Under the pieces are notes generated by a model, which was not told the origin of the DNA, ran no database searches, and saw only the letters and a program-made list of their open reading frames with translations. Of a stretch of 39,061 bases of DNA, positions 1 to 7,970 are shown in pieces; the stretch's first letter is position 1; the number at the start of each line of letters is the position of its first letter. This stretch comes from Pirellulaceae bacterium (lineage in GTDB: Bacteria; Planctomycetota; Planctomycetia; Pirellulales; Pirellulaceae): contig JANQJJ010000493.1 in the NCBI GenBank assembly GCA_028281725.1, positions 1 to 39,061 of the forward strand. Direction: 5' to 3'. The position numbers and the translations under genes are program-made.

Positions 1-216
1 TGGACCGCACGTGGCCAGATGCGAGAGACGGCCGGGGATCTGGGGCAAGCCCTGCAGAACTACCAGCAGAGTCTGGCCATCAACAGCCTGCAGCCTGACC
101 TGTACCAGCGGGTGGCGTCGCTCAACGTCAAAATCGCTCAAAACACGATCTCCGGTGCACCGGCGGGCGGCTGGACCGTCCAGAATCCGCAGGCCGGTGG
201 GGCCGCTCGGTACTAA
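1..216 (+). CDS. C-terminal end of a TPR-like protein (5' truncated)
   Basis: The frame is open from the first base and stops with TAA at 214-216, so only the last 71 residues are visible and the true start is outside the window. The visible part contains GQALQNYQQSLAINSLQPDLY, which resembles the second helix of a tetratricopeptide repeat and the start of the next. A short Gly/Ala/Pro-rich tail without a domain follows. TPR repeats usually mediate protein-protein contacts. In planctomycetes such tails are common on exported or membrane-associated proteins, but the N-terminus that would show this is missing. The ORF-track start at 19 is only an internal Met. Confidence 0.6.
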   Translation, partial: WTARGQMRETAGDLGQALQNYQQSLAINSLQPDLYQRVASLNVKIAQNTISGAPAGGWTVQNPQAGGAARY

Positions 217-509
217 TTCTCCGGTCACTGGGCATCGACCCAGGCATCCTGCAGGAGCCGACTGGCACATCGCCACAACGTAGCAAGCACGCTCCCATCG
301 CGCCGCAGCCCCTGAAATTCAGAGGGTTTCGCAAGCATCAGCGTGTGAGCCACCAAGGCCCCTGACTCACCGTGCGAACCCGACCGCATACCGTCTCTGT
401 CGGCTCGGCCCTGGGTTACCTTTTCTCCCGTTCTTCCGTGGTTCTGGGATGATCCGTAGAATAAGGCACTTGGTTAAGGTGAGAAGATTCTATCTAGGAC
501 ATTTAGGCC
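217..509. other. Intergenic region upstream of serC
   Basis: These 293 bases separate the TPR-like gene from serC. The short ORFs crossing them have no recognisable composition or motif. The serC promoter should lie in the last 100 bases, but I could not pick out a convincing -35/-10 pair. An AGGA about ten bases before the serC ATG can serve as ribosome binding site. Confidence 0.4.
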
Positions 510-1619
510 ATGGCCACTCAAATCGCTCAAGAGCGTATCTTCAATTTCTCTGCGGGACCCGCCGTACTCCCGGTCCCCGTTCTTCAGCGAATTCAAGAGG
601 AGATTCTCTGTTTGCCGGGCGCCGGAGCGTCGATTTTGGAGATTTCACACCGCAGCCGGCAGTACATCGCCATTCAGGAACAGGCGAAAGCCAGGCTGCA
701 GCGTCTGCTGGGACTCGGCGAAGACCATGAGGTCCTTTTTCTACAAGGTGGCGCGCGCCTCCAGTTTTCCATGGTGGCCATGAACCTGTTGGGCCGCGCT
801 GAACCGGCCGCCCAATACGTCTTGACCGGCTCGTGGGGAAAGAAGGCCCTTGAGGAAGCTCGGCGGCACGGCGCCGTCGACGTGATCTACGACTGCAAAG
901 AAACCAACTACGATCGGCTCCCCTCGCCTGGCCAGCTGGCCTTCAATCCGGACGCTTCGTATGTTCATATCACCAGCAACGAAACAATCCAGGGGGTTCA
1001 GTATCCGGGCGATCTCGACACCGGCGCGGCGCCGTTGGTGTGCGACGCGTCGAGTGACTTTCTGTACCGGCCTTATGACATCAGCCGCTATGGCCTGATG
1101 TACGCCTGTGCTCAAAAAAATGCGGGTCCGGCGGGTGTGACCGTCGCGATCATCAGGAAGGATCTGCTCGACCGATCGTCCGACGAGCTTCCCGGCTATC
1201 TGAGTTACAAAAACCATGCCGAAGCCGACTCCATGTGGAACACGCCCCCCACGTTTGCCGTGTATGTCCTGGGGCTGGTAACCGAATGGCTGGAAGACAC
1301 GGTGGGCGGGCTGGACAAGATGTATCAGCAAAATCAACTTAAGGCCAAACTGCTGTATGACGTGCTCGACGAATTCCCCGAGGTCTATAGGGGCCACGCC
1401 CAAAAACAAGATCGATCCCTGATGAACGTTACCTTCCGATTTAGCAGCGAAGAAGCTGAGAAGAGATTCCTGTCCGGTGCGTCCGAACATGGCATGGGTA
1501 ACTTGAAAGGGCACCGCAGTGTAGGCGGAATTCGCGCGAGTATCTACAACGCAATGCCCGTGGAGGGCGTTCAAGCACTGGCTAGCTACATGTCCGACTT
1601 TGCCAAGCAGAGCGTTTGA
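510..1619 (+). CDS. serC: Phosphoserine aminotransferase
   Basis: This PLP enzyme transaminates 3-phosphohydroxypyruvate with glutamate to O-phosphoserine, the second step of serine synthesis, in the cytosol. The 369-residue length fits the family (about 360). The N-terminal FNFSAGPAVLP is the SerC signature, the glycine-rich FLQGGARLQFSM contacts cofactor phosphate, and CAQKNAGPAG holds the Schiff-base lysine (K203). The C-terminal HRSVGGIRASIYNAM is the conserved substrate-binding Arg segment. The start is supported because the signature begins within 12 residues of Met1. The gene is followed on the same strand after about 230 bases by serA, which makes the preceding intermediate, so the two probably form a functional pair. 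The gap is long enough for separate promoters. Confidence 0.96.
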   Translation: MATQIAQERIFNFSAGPAVLPVPVLQRIQEEILCLPGAGASILEISHRSRQYIAIQEQAKARLQRLLGLGEDHEVLFLQGGARLQFSMVAMNLLGRAEPAAQYVLTGSWGKKALEEARRHGAVDVIYDCKETNYDRLPSPGQLAFNPDASYVHITSNETIQGVQYPGDLDTGAAPLVCDASSDFLYRPYDISRYGLMYACAQKNAGPAGVTVAIIRKDLLDRSSDELPGYLSYKNHAEADSMWNTPPTFAVYVLGLVTEWLEDTVGGLDKMYQQNQLKAKLLYDVLDEFPEVYRGHAQKQDRSLMNVTFRFSSEEAEKRFLSGASEHGMGNLKGHRSVGGIRASIYNAMPVEGVQALASYMSDFAKQSV

Positions 1620-1850
1620 CGCAACCGGTATGGGCGCGGTCGACTGGAGGCGACCGCCCCGGCGCAGCCAATCGCCGGCCTGGAATCCATGGTAGTTCAC
1701 CACCGGCCAGGCGCAAGCCCTTCCAGCAACATGCACCGGACCACAGTCGCGGCGACGCGTACCGGTCGCTGCGGCAACTCCCCGGCAGAGCACAGCTCAC
1801 GATTTAAACCTCACAATCCAGCAGACTACGCAATAAAGGCTCAGTAGCTC

Positions 1851-3482
1851 ATGACAAAGTTCCGCATTGGTGTTCTCGATCCGATTGCCAGCGAAGGCCT
1901 GGAGCTGCTCAGAGCAGCCAGCGATTTTGAATTCGAGGAGCGCGTGGGGCTGAAGGGGGACGAACTACGCAGTAGCTTGGCCGATTTCGATGGAGTCATT
2001 ATCCGTAGTGGTGTCAAAATCACGGCCGAATCGCTTACGGGCAACCGGCGGCTGAAAGCCATCGTGCGCGCCGGCGTCGGGACCGACAACATCGACAAAG
2101 AAGCCGCGACCCGCCTGGGCATCGTGGTCATGAACACGCCCTCGGGAAATACGCTTTCTACCGCCGAACACGCGTTTGCTTTGATGCTGGCTTTATCGCG
2201 TTCGGTCGCTCCGGCCTACGCGGGCCTGTGCAATGGCAAGTGGGATCGCAAGCTGTATATGGGAACGCAGCTGGCCGATAAAACGCTGGGGATCGTCGGA
2301 CTGGGGCGAATCGGCAGGGAAGTTGCCTTGAGAGGCTTGGCATTCCGGATGCGCGTGATCGCCTACGACCCGTTCTTAACGGACGAGCAGGCGACCAAAC
2401 TGGGGATAGAGCGAGTCGAAACCGTGGCGGAGATGCTTCCCAAGGTGGACTACCTCACGGTACACACCCCGCTGACTGGCGAGACCAAGCACTTAGTGGG
2501 AAAGAAAGAATTGGCCTCGCTCAAGCCGGGAATTCGCCTGATCAATTGTGCTCGCGGCGGCATCTATGACGAAGCGGCGCTGGTCGAAGGGCTAAAAAAT
2601 GGTCAGATCGCCGGCGTGGCGCTCGACGTGTTTGAAAGCGAACCGTGTACCGACAGCCCGCTGTTCGGCATGCCCGGTGTCGTTTGCACACCACACTTGG
2701 GAGCCAGCACCGAAGAAGCGCAAACCCAAGTTGCCGTCGAGGGCATCCAGCTGCTGCTGAACTACCTCGGTACCGGCGAAATCCGGCATGCGGTCAATGT
2801 CGCCGCGCTGGATCCCAAAACACTCGCTTCGCTTCGTAGCCAGCTCGATGTGGCTTACCGGCTCGGCCTGCTGGTCAGCCAATGGCATGGTGGTGCCGTC
2901 GCCGGCTGTAATCTGACCTATCGTGGCAATGTCGCCGACCGCGATACCAAACTGCTTACCAATGCGTTCTGCGTCGGGCTGATGGAGCGCTCGCTCGAGG
3001 AGGACATCAACATCATCAACGCCGAGATGCTGCTTCGCGAACGCGGTATCGAACTGAACGAGAATCGCAGCCATGAAATGGGCGCCTTTAGTTCTTCCAT
3101 TACCGCGGAAGTCCATGGAGGTCAGCGTAAGGTCAAGGCGGCTGGCACGGTCTTCGGACATCATATGCCGCGACTGGTGATGCTCGACGACTATCGGCTC
3201 GAAGCCTACATCGACGGGAATCTGCTGATTTTTACTCATCAGGATGTACCAGGTATCATCGGCAAAGTGGGGACGGCCTTCGGCCAACATGAAGTCAACA
3301 TCGCGCAAATGGCGGTCGGACGCGGCGGCAACCAGCCCGGTGGCCACGCGATCGGCGTGCTGAACCTGGACAGCCAGCCCACTCAGGATGCTTTGGATGA
3401 TATGTTGGCCATTGATGCCATCGATAAGATTCAAACTATTGAGCTGCCGCCCGCCGGCCAACTACCGGTCTGGTTGCAGTAG
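1851..3482 (+). CDS. serA: D-3-phosphoglycerate dehydrogenase, long ACT-domain form
   Basis: It oxidises 3-phosphoglycerate to 3-phosphohydroxypyruvate with NAD+, the committed step of serine synthesis. At 543 residues it is the long form, with a catalytic/NAD-binding half, an intervening ASB-like domain and a C-terminal ACT domain. The Rossmann motif GLGRIG is at about 150-155. Catalytic residues of the 2-hydroxyacid dehydrogenase family are visible as Arg235 (ARGGIYDE), Glu264 (FESEP) and His282 (PHLGAST). The ACT domain begins near residue 460 (HQDVPGIIGKVG) and is the usual serine-feedback or oligomerisation module, although feedback itself is inferred. The start is the Met directly before the conserved FRIGVLDPI strand, with AAGG about 11 bases upstream. 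Confidence 0.97.
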   Translation: MTKFRIGVLDPIASEGLELLRAASDFEFEERVGLKGDELRSSLADFDGVIIRSGVKITAESLTGNRRLKAIVRAGVGTDNIDKEAATRLGIVVMNTPSGNTLSTAEHAFALMLALSRSVAPAYAGLCNGKWDRKLYMGTQLADKTLGIVGLGRIGREVALRGLAFRMRVIAYDPFLTDEQATKLGIERVETVAEMLPKVDYLTVHTPLTGETKHLVGKKELASLKPGIRLINCARGGIYDEAALVEGLKNGQIAGVALDVFESEPCTDSPLFGMPGVVCTPHLGASTEEAQTQVAVEGIQLLLNYLGTGEIRHAVNVAALDPKTLASLRSQLDVAYRLGLLVSQWHGGAVAGCNLTYRGNVADRDTKLLTNAFCVGLMERSLEEDINIINAEMLLRERGIELNENRSHEMGAFSSSITAEVHGGQRKVKAAGTVFGHHMPRLVMLDDYRLEAYIDGNLLIFTHQDVPGIIGKVGTAFGQHEVNIAQMAVGRGGNQPGGHAIGVLNLDSQPTQDALDDMLAIDAIDKIQTIELPPAGQLPVWLQ

Positions 3483-3486
3483 CACA

Positions 3487-3516
3487 CTGGGTGCTTTCAA
3501 GCTGGGTGCCTTCAGG
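3487..3516 (+). repeat. 15-bp imperfect direct repeat, two copies, after serA
   Basis: CTGGGTGCTTTCAAG is followed directly by CTGGGTGCCTTCAGG, which differs at two positions. It lies four bases after the serA stop. It looks like a small tandem duplication; no function is suggested. Confidence 0.6.
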
Positions 3517-3564
3517 CTAGAGGTTCGCGCCGGATAGCCCAAGCCTTTCCGGCAAATCCTTCCT

Positions 3565-4539
3565 ATGAGTATCGACGGAACTCACCGCTGTGGCGTTTGT
3601 CGCTCCTACGTCGACGACGAAGACCTGTTTTGCGCCAACTGCGGCACCGAAAACATCGTAGTCGGCAACGCGGCCCAGCGGATCGAACATACCGCCAGTC
3701 ACCACAGTTTTGACTGCAGATCGTGCGGTGCGTCGATGAGCTACGATGCCTCGGCGCAGGCGCTACGGTGTCCGTTCTGTGGCGGTACGCAAATGGATGA
3801 GCGGCAGGGAGTTCGTTCGGTCCTGCCCGAAGGCGTCGTTCCAATCCAAATCACGCGCGCTGAGGCCGACGCTATTCTACGGAAGTGGCTGGGCAATGGC
3901 TTCTGGCGACCGGCCGACGCGGCCCGAGCAGCCCGCATTGGCGAAATCGCGGCGGTCTATGTGCCTTACTGGGTTTTTGAGGCATCGACCGACACGATGT
4001 GGACGGCCGATTCTTCACCGGCTCCAGCCGGAAGTCGCGGAGACTGGTATCCCGTCAGTGGAGAAAACTCATCCCACTACGATGGCATCCTGATCGGCGG
4101 CAGCCGTATCCTGACACCACAGGAAACCGCATCGATCGCACCGTTTCACATCGACAGCGCCGTGCGTCCCTCTCAGATTGATCTTACTCGCAGCATCGTC
4201 GAAGAATTCCGCGTTCCACGCAAGCTAGCCCGTCCGCTGGCGCGGGCGGCCATTGACCGGCTCGAGCACGTAACGTGTACACGGCATGTCCCGAACCGGT
4301 CTCGGAACGTCCGCGTCAACGTGCGTATCACCTCGATGCGGGGCTATCCCATGCTCTTGCCCGTTTGGATACTGGCCTATCAGTACAAGCGGCAGGTCCA
4401 CCGTGTGCTGCTCAACGGGCAAACGGGCAAAATAGCCGGTTCGGCCCCGTTCTCCTACGGCAAACTGGTAGCGGTCTTGCTGATTGTTGGCGCCCTGCTA
4501 GCCGCCATCTTCCTGGTGCTGATCCTGGCCAACCGCTGA
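3565..4539 (+). CDS. Double zinc-ribbon protein with C-terminal membrane anchor
   Basis: This 324-residue protein has two CxxC-CxxC zinc ribbons in its first 75 residues: C9/C12 with C23/C26, and C51/C54 with C69/C72. A middle region of about 190 residues contains YVPYWVFEAS and a stretch with conserved-looking Trp and Tyr that I cannot name. A single hydrophobic helix (about residues 300-320, LLIVGALLAAIFLVLIL) ends the protein, giving a tail-anchored arrangement with the ribbons presumably cytoplasmic. Proteins of this design are widespread but mostly uncharacterised. The zinc ribbons could bind protein or nucleic acid, and I assign no reaction. It precedes ruvB on the same strand by about 150 bases, which need not mean a shared function. 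Confidence 0.85.
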   Translation: MSIDGTHRCGVCRSYVDDEDLFCANCGTENIVVGNAAQRIEHTASHHSFDCRSCGASMSYDASAQALRCPFCGGTQMDERQGVRSVLPEGVVPIQITRAEADAILRKWLGNGFWRPADAARAARIGEIAAVYVPYWVFEASTDTMWTADSSPAPAGSRGDWYPVSGENSSHYDGILIGGSRILTPQETASIAPFHIDSAVRPSQIDLTRSIVEEFRVPRKLARPLARAAIDRLEHVTCTRHVPNRSRNVRVNVRITSMRGYPMLLPVWILAYQYKRQVHRVLLNGQTGKIAGSAPFSYGKLVAVLLIVGALLAAIFLVLILANR

Positions 4540-4692
4540 GCGTTTCCGGCGATGGGCCGCCTCCGATCGGCCGAACCGCAGGCTGAGACGGAGCTACGCG
4601 TTCTCGGCCAGAACCGATATCATAGGGAGAATTGCAGATCCGTTCAGAGCGGCAACCTGACACACAGAGCCTTCGTTTAGGGAGAAACATGC

Positions 4693-5730
4693 GTGGCTCG
4701 AGAATCCATGATTCAACCCGATCGACCCGATGATGAGCATGATTTCGCGTTGCGCCCCAAGTGCATCGCTGATATGGTCGGCCAGCGCGACGTCATCGAG
4801 GTACTGCGTATCGCCATCGATGCGGCCAGTAAGCGGGATGAACCTTTGGGACACATCCTCTTTGACGGTCCCCCCGGGCTGGGCAAGACAACCTTTGCGA
4901 CTTGCATTCCTCGCGAGATGGGGGTCACGGTTCAAATGGCGAGTGGACCGGCTCTCAAGGCACCCAAGGATATCATTCCCTATCTGACCAACCTCGAAGA
5001 CCGTTCGGTATTGTTTGTCGACGAAATCCATCGCCTTCCCAAAGCGGTCGAAGAGTATCTGTACACGGCGATGGAAGACTTTCGAATCGACATCGTTCTC
5101 GGTGAGGGCGTCAGCGCGCGCACGTTGAACCTTCAACTAAAACCATTCACCTTGATCGGTGCTACGACGCGGGCAGGCATGCTGAGTGGTCCGCTGCGCG
5201 ATCGGTTTCAGCTCCGCGAACACTTGGGTTTCTATTCGCTAGCGGAGCTGACCGAAATCATCGATCGCAACGCGCAGAAGTTGAATGTGGAAATCGAACC
5301 GGACGCTTCGGCGGAAATCTCCAGACGGAGCCGCGGTACTCCACGTGTCGCCAACAATCGTCTGCTGTGGGTTCGCGACTACGCCATGAGCAAAGCCGAC
5401 GGTAAAGTCTCCACGGCAATCGTGCATCACGCTATGAAAATGACTGGCATCGATCCGCTCGGACTCGATCGGCAGGATCGGCGTTACATCGAGACCTTGA
5501 TCCGAGTTTTCTCCGGTGGCCCTGCCGGCATCGAAGCCATCGCTCATACGATGAATGTGGCTTCCGACACACTGGTCGACGAGGTCGAACCCTTTCTACT
5601 GCGTAGTGAACTGATCATTCGCACATCGCGAGGCCGCTGCACGACTCCCAAGGCATACGAGCATCTCAAGATAACACCCGCGGCGGCTGACGAAACGGAC
5701 GACGATCTGCCGCTGTTTTCCGAAAGCTAG
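4693..5730 (+). CDS. ruvB: Holliday junction branch migration helicase RuvB
   Basis: This AAA+ ATPase powers RuvA-bound Holliday junction branch migration in recombination and repair. At 345 residues it has the usual RuvB length. Walker A is GPPGLGKTT at about 59-67 and Walker B is DEIH at 110-113. The RuvB signature GATTRAGMLSGPLRDRF at 156-172 includes sensor 1 and the arginine finger. The sensor 2 segment SRGTPR is near 213, and a winged-helix DNA-binding domain fills the C-terminus (RTSRGRCTTPKAYEHL). The chosen GTG at 4693 has GGGAGA seven bases upstream; an ATG at 4708 is a possible alternative. An upstream ATG at 4689 is out of frame. ruvA and ruvC are not in the window. Confidence 0.96.
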   Translation: MARESMIQPDRPDDEHDFALRPKCIADMVGQRDVIEVLRIAIDAASKRDEPLGHILFDGPPGLGKTTFATCIPREMGVTVQMASGPALKAPKDIIPYLTNLEDRSVLFVDEIHRLPKAVEEYLYTAMEDFRIDIVLGEGVSARTLNLQLKPFTLIGATTRAGMLSGPLRDRFQLREHLGFYSLAELTEIIDRNAQKLNVEIEPDASAEISRRSRGTPRVANNRLLWVRDYAMSKADGKVSTAIVHHAMKMTGIDPLGLDRQDRRYIETLIRVFSGGPAGIEAIAHTMNVASDTLVDEVEPFLLRSELIIRTSRGRCTTPKAYEHLKITPAAADETDDDLPLFSES

Positions 5731-5788
5731 GGGAGAGCCGCAAAACCCGCGATTCGCCTTCCTGCCTGTCAACTGTTGACTGCGTGCT

Positions 5789-5797
5789 TGGTATACT
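5789..5797 (+). promoter_or_regulatory. Extended -10 promoter candidate
   Basis: TGGTATACT fits an extended -10 element (TGn plus TATACT, five of six matches to TATAAT), 38 bases before the ATG at 5835. A TTGACT lies only ten bases upstream, too close to act as its -35 element. Confidence 0.4.
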
Positions 5798-5834
5798 GGG
5801 CCAGTTCGCATCACCATTCCAGGCAGGGCAAACT

Positions 5835-6711
5835 ATGGTTACACCGAGTCGTCGCAACTGGCTTGCAGGAACCGCGGGTGCCATCACCTGGGGCCTAGCG
5901 GCAAGTGATTTTGCCCAGGCCCAAGATCAGGATATCACCCCTCGTCACGGTCGAATTCGCCAATCCGTCATGGGCTGGTGCTTTAAACCGATGCCACCGG
6001 TCGAGCTAGCTCAACTCGGGAAGAGACTCGGGCTAGTCGGTATCGAAGGCGTCAGCAGCTCGGCATATCCGGACATCAAGAAACTCGGTCTGGACATTTC
6101 CCTGGTCAGTAGCCACGGCTTCGCGCGAGGCCCAGTCGACACGTCAAACCATGACTACGTGGAACAGACTCTTCGCAAATCGATTGATACGGCTGCCGAG
6201 TTCGGAAGCCCCAACGTAATCACCTTCACCGGGATGCGCCAGTCGGGAATGCGTGACGAGACCGCCAAGCAAAACTGCCTCGATTGTTGGAAACGTGTCA
6301 TTGATTACGCGGAAGAGAAGAACATCACCCTGTGCCTGGAACATCTCAACAGTCGTGATGACAGCCACCCCATGAAGGGACATCCCGGATACTTTGGCGA
6401 TGACGTCGATCTCTGTATCGAGCTGATCAAGCAGATGGACTCTCCGCGTTTCCGACTGCTGTTCGACATCTACCATGTACAAATCATGCACGGCGATGTC
6501 ATTCGACGAATCCGAGCGTTGCACCCATGGATAGCGCACTACCACACCGCTGGCAATCCGGGTCGCGGCGAGATCGACGAAAAACTACCCGCCCATCATG
6601 CGGGCCATTCTCGACACGGGATACACCGGCTTCGTCGCTCAAGAATTTATCCCAACTTGGCAAGATCACGCCCGATCGCTCGAACATGCTATTGGCGTAT
6701 GTGACGTCTAG
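5835..6711 (+). pseudogene. Tat-exported hydroxypyruvate isomerase-like TIM-barrel protein, frameshifted
   Basis: The first frame begins with a twin-arginine signal (SRRNWLAG followed by an Ala-rich segment) and continues as a sugar isomerase/hydroxypyruvate isomerase-like TIM barrel (MGWCFKPM, LCLEHLNSR with a metal-ligand Glu, FDIYHVQIMHGD, HYHTAGNPGRGEIDE). Just after GEIDE, at 6580-6585, the homologous reading moves to the +1 frame. There NYPPIMRAILDTGYTGFVAQEF continues the family sequence to a TAG at 6709-6711. Compared with the family pattern I remember (GEIDETQE-NYP), about 11 bases seem to be missing, which breaks the frame. The unshifted ORF runs to 6704 with an unrelated Arg/His-rich tail. 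The gene could be a recent pseudogene or an assembly error. ATG 5835 is chosen over the ORF-track start because it directly precedes the Tat motif. Confidence 0.8.
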
Positions 6712-7097
6712 CAGGCGACAGCCTCTGCCGATGAGGGTTTTTCCCGGTGGGGATTCCGCCCCCCTCTCAGGAAACGACTCCGCAGTCGATCCACTCGACC
6801 TGACAGCTCAAGCAAGGTCTATCAGTTGCGACGAATAACTGATTCGCCTCCTGAATCGAGAATTATCGGGAACCTAACTGACGAAGTCGCTGTCCAAGTT
6901 CTCGGAAGTATTTTGCAAAACGGTCGGTTTGCCCGAAGGCGTTCAGTCTTCCCTTAAGACATCCATACGGTCTTGCTGCCAGCCGAGCTTGAATGCGTTC
7001 CACTGGAGACGATTGGCGAGGTGCGAGACTGCAGGATTTTTCCCTTCGCGCGCCTCATATTCCCATCTATTCTGCCGAATAATACTTAGGGAGGTGT
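6712..7097. other. Gene-free stretch of 386 bases
   Basis: No convincing ORF, tRNA or strong hairpin was seen between the frameshifted isomerase gene and the J-like gene. It includes a C/G-run segment (CCCGGTGGGGATTCCGCCCC near 6740) that forms only weak pairing. A purine-rich AGGGAGG at 7088-7094 may be the ribosome binding site for the next gene. Confidence 0.4.
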
Positions 7098-7757
7098 GTG
7101 CCAAAGAAACCTCTTCCACCCTTCGGGGTTGATTCCGTATTGAACCCGTTTCTCGAACACAATCCCAATTGGAGCAATTTAGGCGATCGTAATCGCCCAA
7201 ACGATAGCAAGATGGTCGCCAGCTCTCCACAACCTGCCAGAGAATCTTCCCAGCGAACGTTGGCGACAACGCTAGGCTATGATTACGCGCTGTTGGGACT
7301 CAATGCACGCGAGGCAAGAGTGGAAGTGATTCGAAAGGCTGCAAAACAGACGGCCGCACGAATCCAGAAGGCCTCTTCGGAGGACCAGCAGAATCTTGAT
7401 TCGATGCTATCAGATTTGGCCACCAGCACCTATCGTCTGCTGGACCCACGTCGCAGAAACAAGCAGATCGAACGCATTCAGCTTTGCATTTTCAGCGAGG
7501 TTGACTTGGACCTGCAGAAAAATGCGCGGGTACCCTTGCTCCCCAGATCCGAATCCCTGCTTGCTGCCGACGGGGCGGAGTCCGGTCAAAAGGATAAAGA
7601 TTCTGACAGCCTCCAGTCGAATCGTGAAAGTCCCTGTATCGTGCGCGAGCTGGTCGGCAGAAGCAGCCAGGCCAAGTGCCGGTTGGGGGCGATTACGTTA
7701 AGCGCTGTCTGTCTGTTGGCAGCGGCTGTCGCTGTGCTGGCATTTGCGCTCAGCTAA
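7098..7757 (+). CDS. J-like-domain protein with C-terminal transmembrane helix
   Basis: This 219-residue protein is not a recognised named family. From about residue 55 the sequence YDYALLGLNAREARVEVI, then helices ending in YRLLDPRRRNKQIERIQL, follows the pattern of a J-like domain: an initial DYY-LLG-like turn and a final LLDP-R-xY-like end. It lacks an HPD tripeptide, so it is unlikely to stimulate DnaK in the usual way. Planctomycetes carry many such J-like segments, often on kinases or membrane proteins. The C-terminus has one hydrophobic helix (LSAVCLLAAAVAVLAFAL). The start is uncertain: GTG 7098 lies only three bases after AGGGAGG, while ATG 7212 would drop 38 residues with no obvious motif. 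Confidence 0.65.
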   Translation: MPKKPLPPFGVDSVLNPFLEHNPNWSNLGDRNRPNDSKMVASSPQPARESSQRTLATTLGYDYALLGLNAREARVEVIRKAAKQTAARIQKASSEDQQNLDSMLSDLATSTYRLLDPRRRNKQIERIQLCIFSEVDLDLQKNARVPLLPRSESLLAADGAESGQKDKDSDSLQSNRESPCIVRELVGRSSQAKCRLGAITLSAVCLLAAAVAVLAFALS

Positions 7758-7781
7758 GGACAGCCCTGCGGACCGCTCGCA

Positions 7782-7838
7782 TTCTACGGCTGCTCGCTTC
7801 TTCTACGGCTGCTCACTTCTTCTACGGCTGCTCACCCT
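7782..7838 (+). repeat. 19-bp tandem repeat, three copies
   Basis: The unit TTCTACGGCTGCTC-(G/A)-C-TTC occurs at 7782-7800, 7801-7819 and 7820-7838. The copies differ at one internal base, and the last copy diverges at its 3' end. It lies in the intergenic region after the J-like gene and before the AAA+ gene, about 80 bases upstream of the TATAAT. Confidence 0.85.
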
Positions 7839-7919
7839 GGATTCCTCCGTACGAGCCAATCGGCGTGCTTGGGGTCGTATCACACCATACCGGGTAGCGT
7901 TTGCGGCTAGTCGTTTCGG

Positions 7920-7925
7920 TATAAT
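7920..7925 (+). promoter_or_regulatory. Candidate -10 box upstream of the AAA+ gene
   Basis: A perfect TATAAT lies 45 bases before the ATG of the AAA+ gene. No good TTGACA is present at 16-18 bases upstream (the region reads AGCGTTTGCG), so any promoter here would be weak or activator-dependent. Confidence 0.4.
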
Positions 7926-7970
7926 GAACTGCGATGTTCGTGAGCTCTCTCCAAGGTACTGCAAACACAT

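Noticed and set aside
741-1793. Minus-strand ORF of 350 residues opposite serC
   Set aside because: It is a shadow of serC, with no family features.
2592-3461. Minus-strand ORF of 289 residues opposite serA
   Set aside because: It is a shadow of serA; the translation has no recognisable fold.
5776-5797. TTGACT plus TATACT as a normal promoter
   Set aside because: The spacer is only ten bases. Only the extended -10 was kept as a candidate.
6579-6585. Programmed frameshift at GAAAAAC
   Set aside because: The required shift is +1, while A/G-A-rich heptamers act in -1 slippage. About four family residues are also missing at the site, which fits a deletion better.
6736-6770. Terminator after the frameshifted isomerase gene
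   Set aside because: The G-run and C-run segment does not form a continuous stem and has no following T-run.
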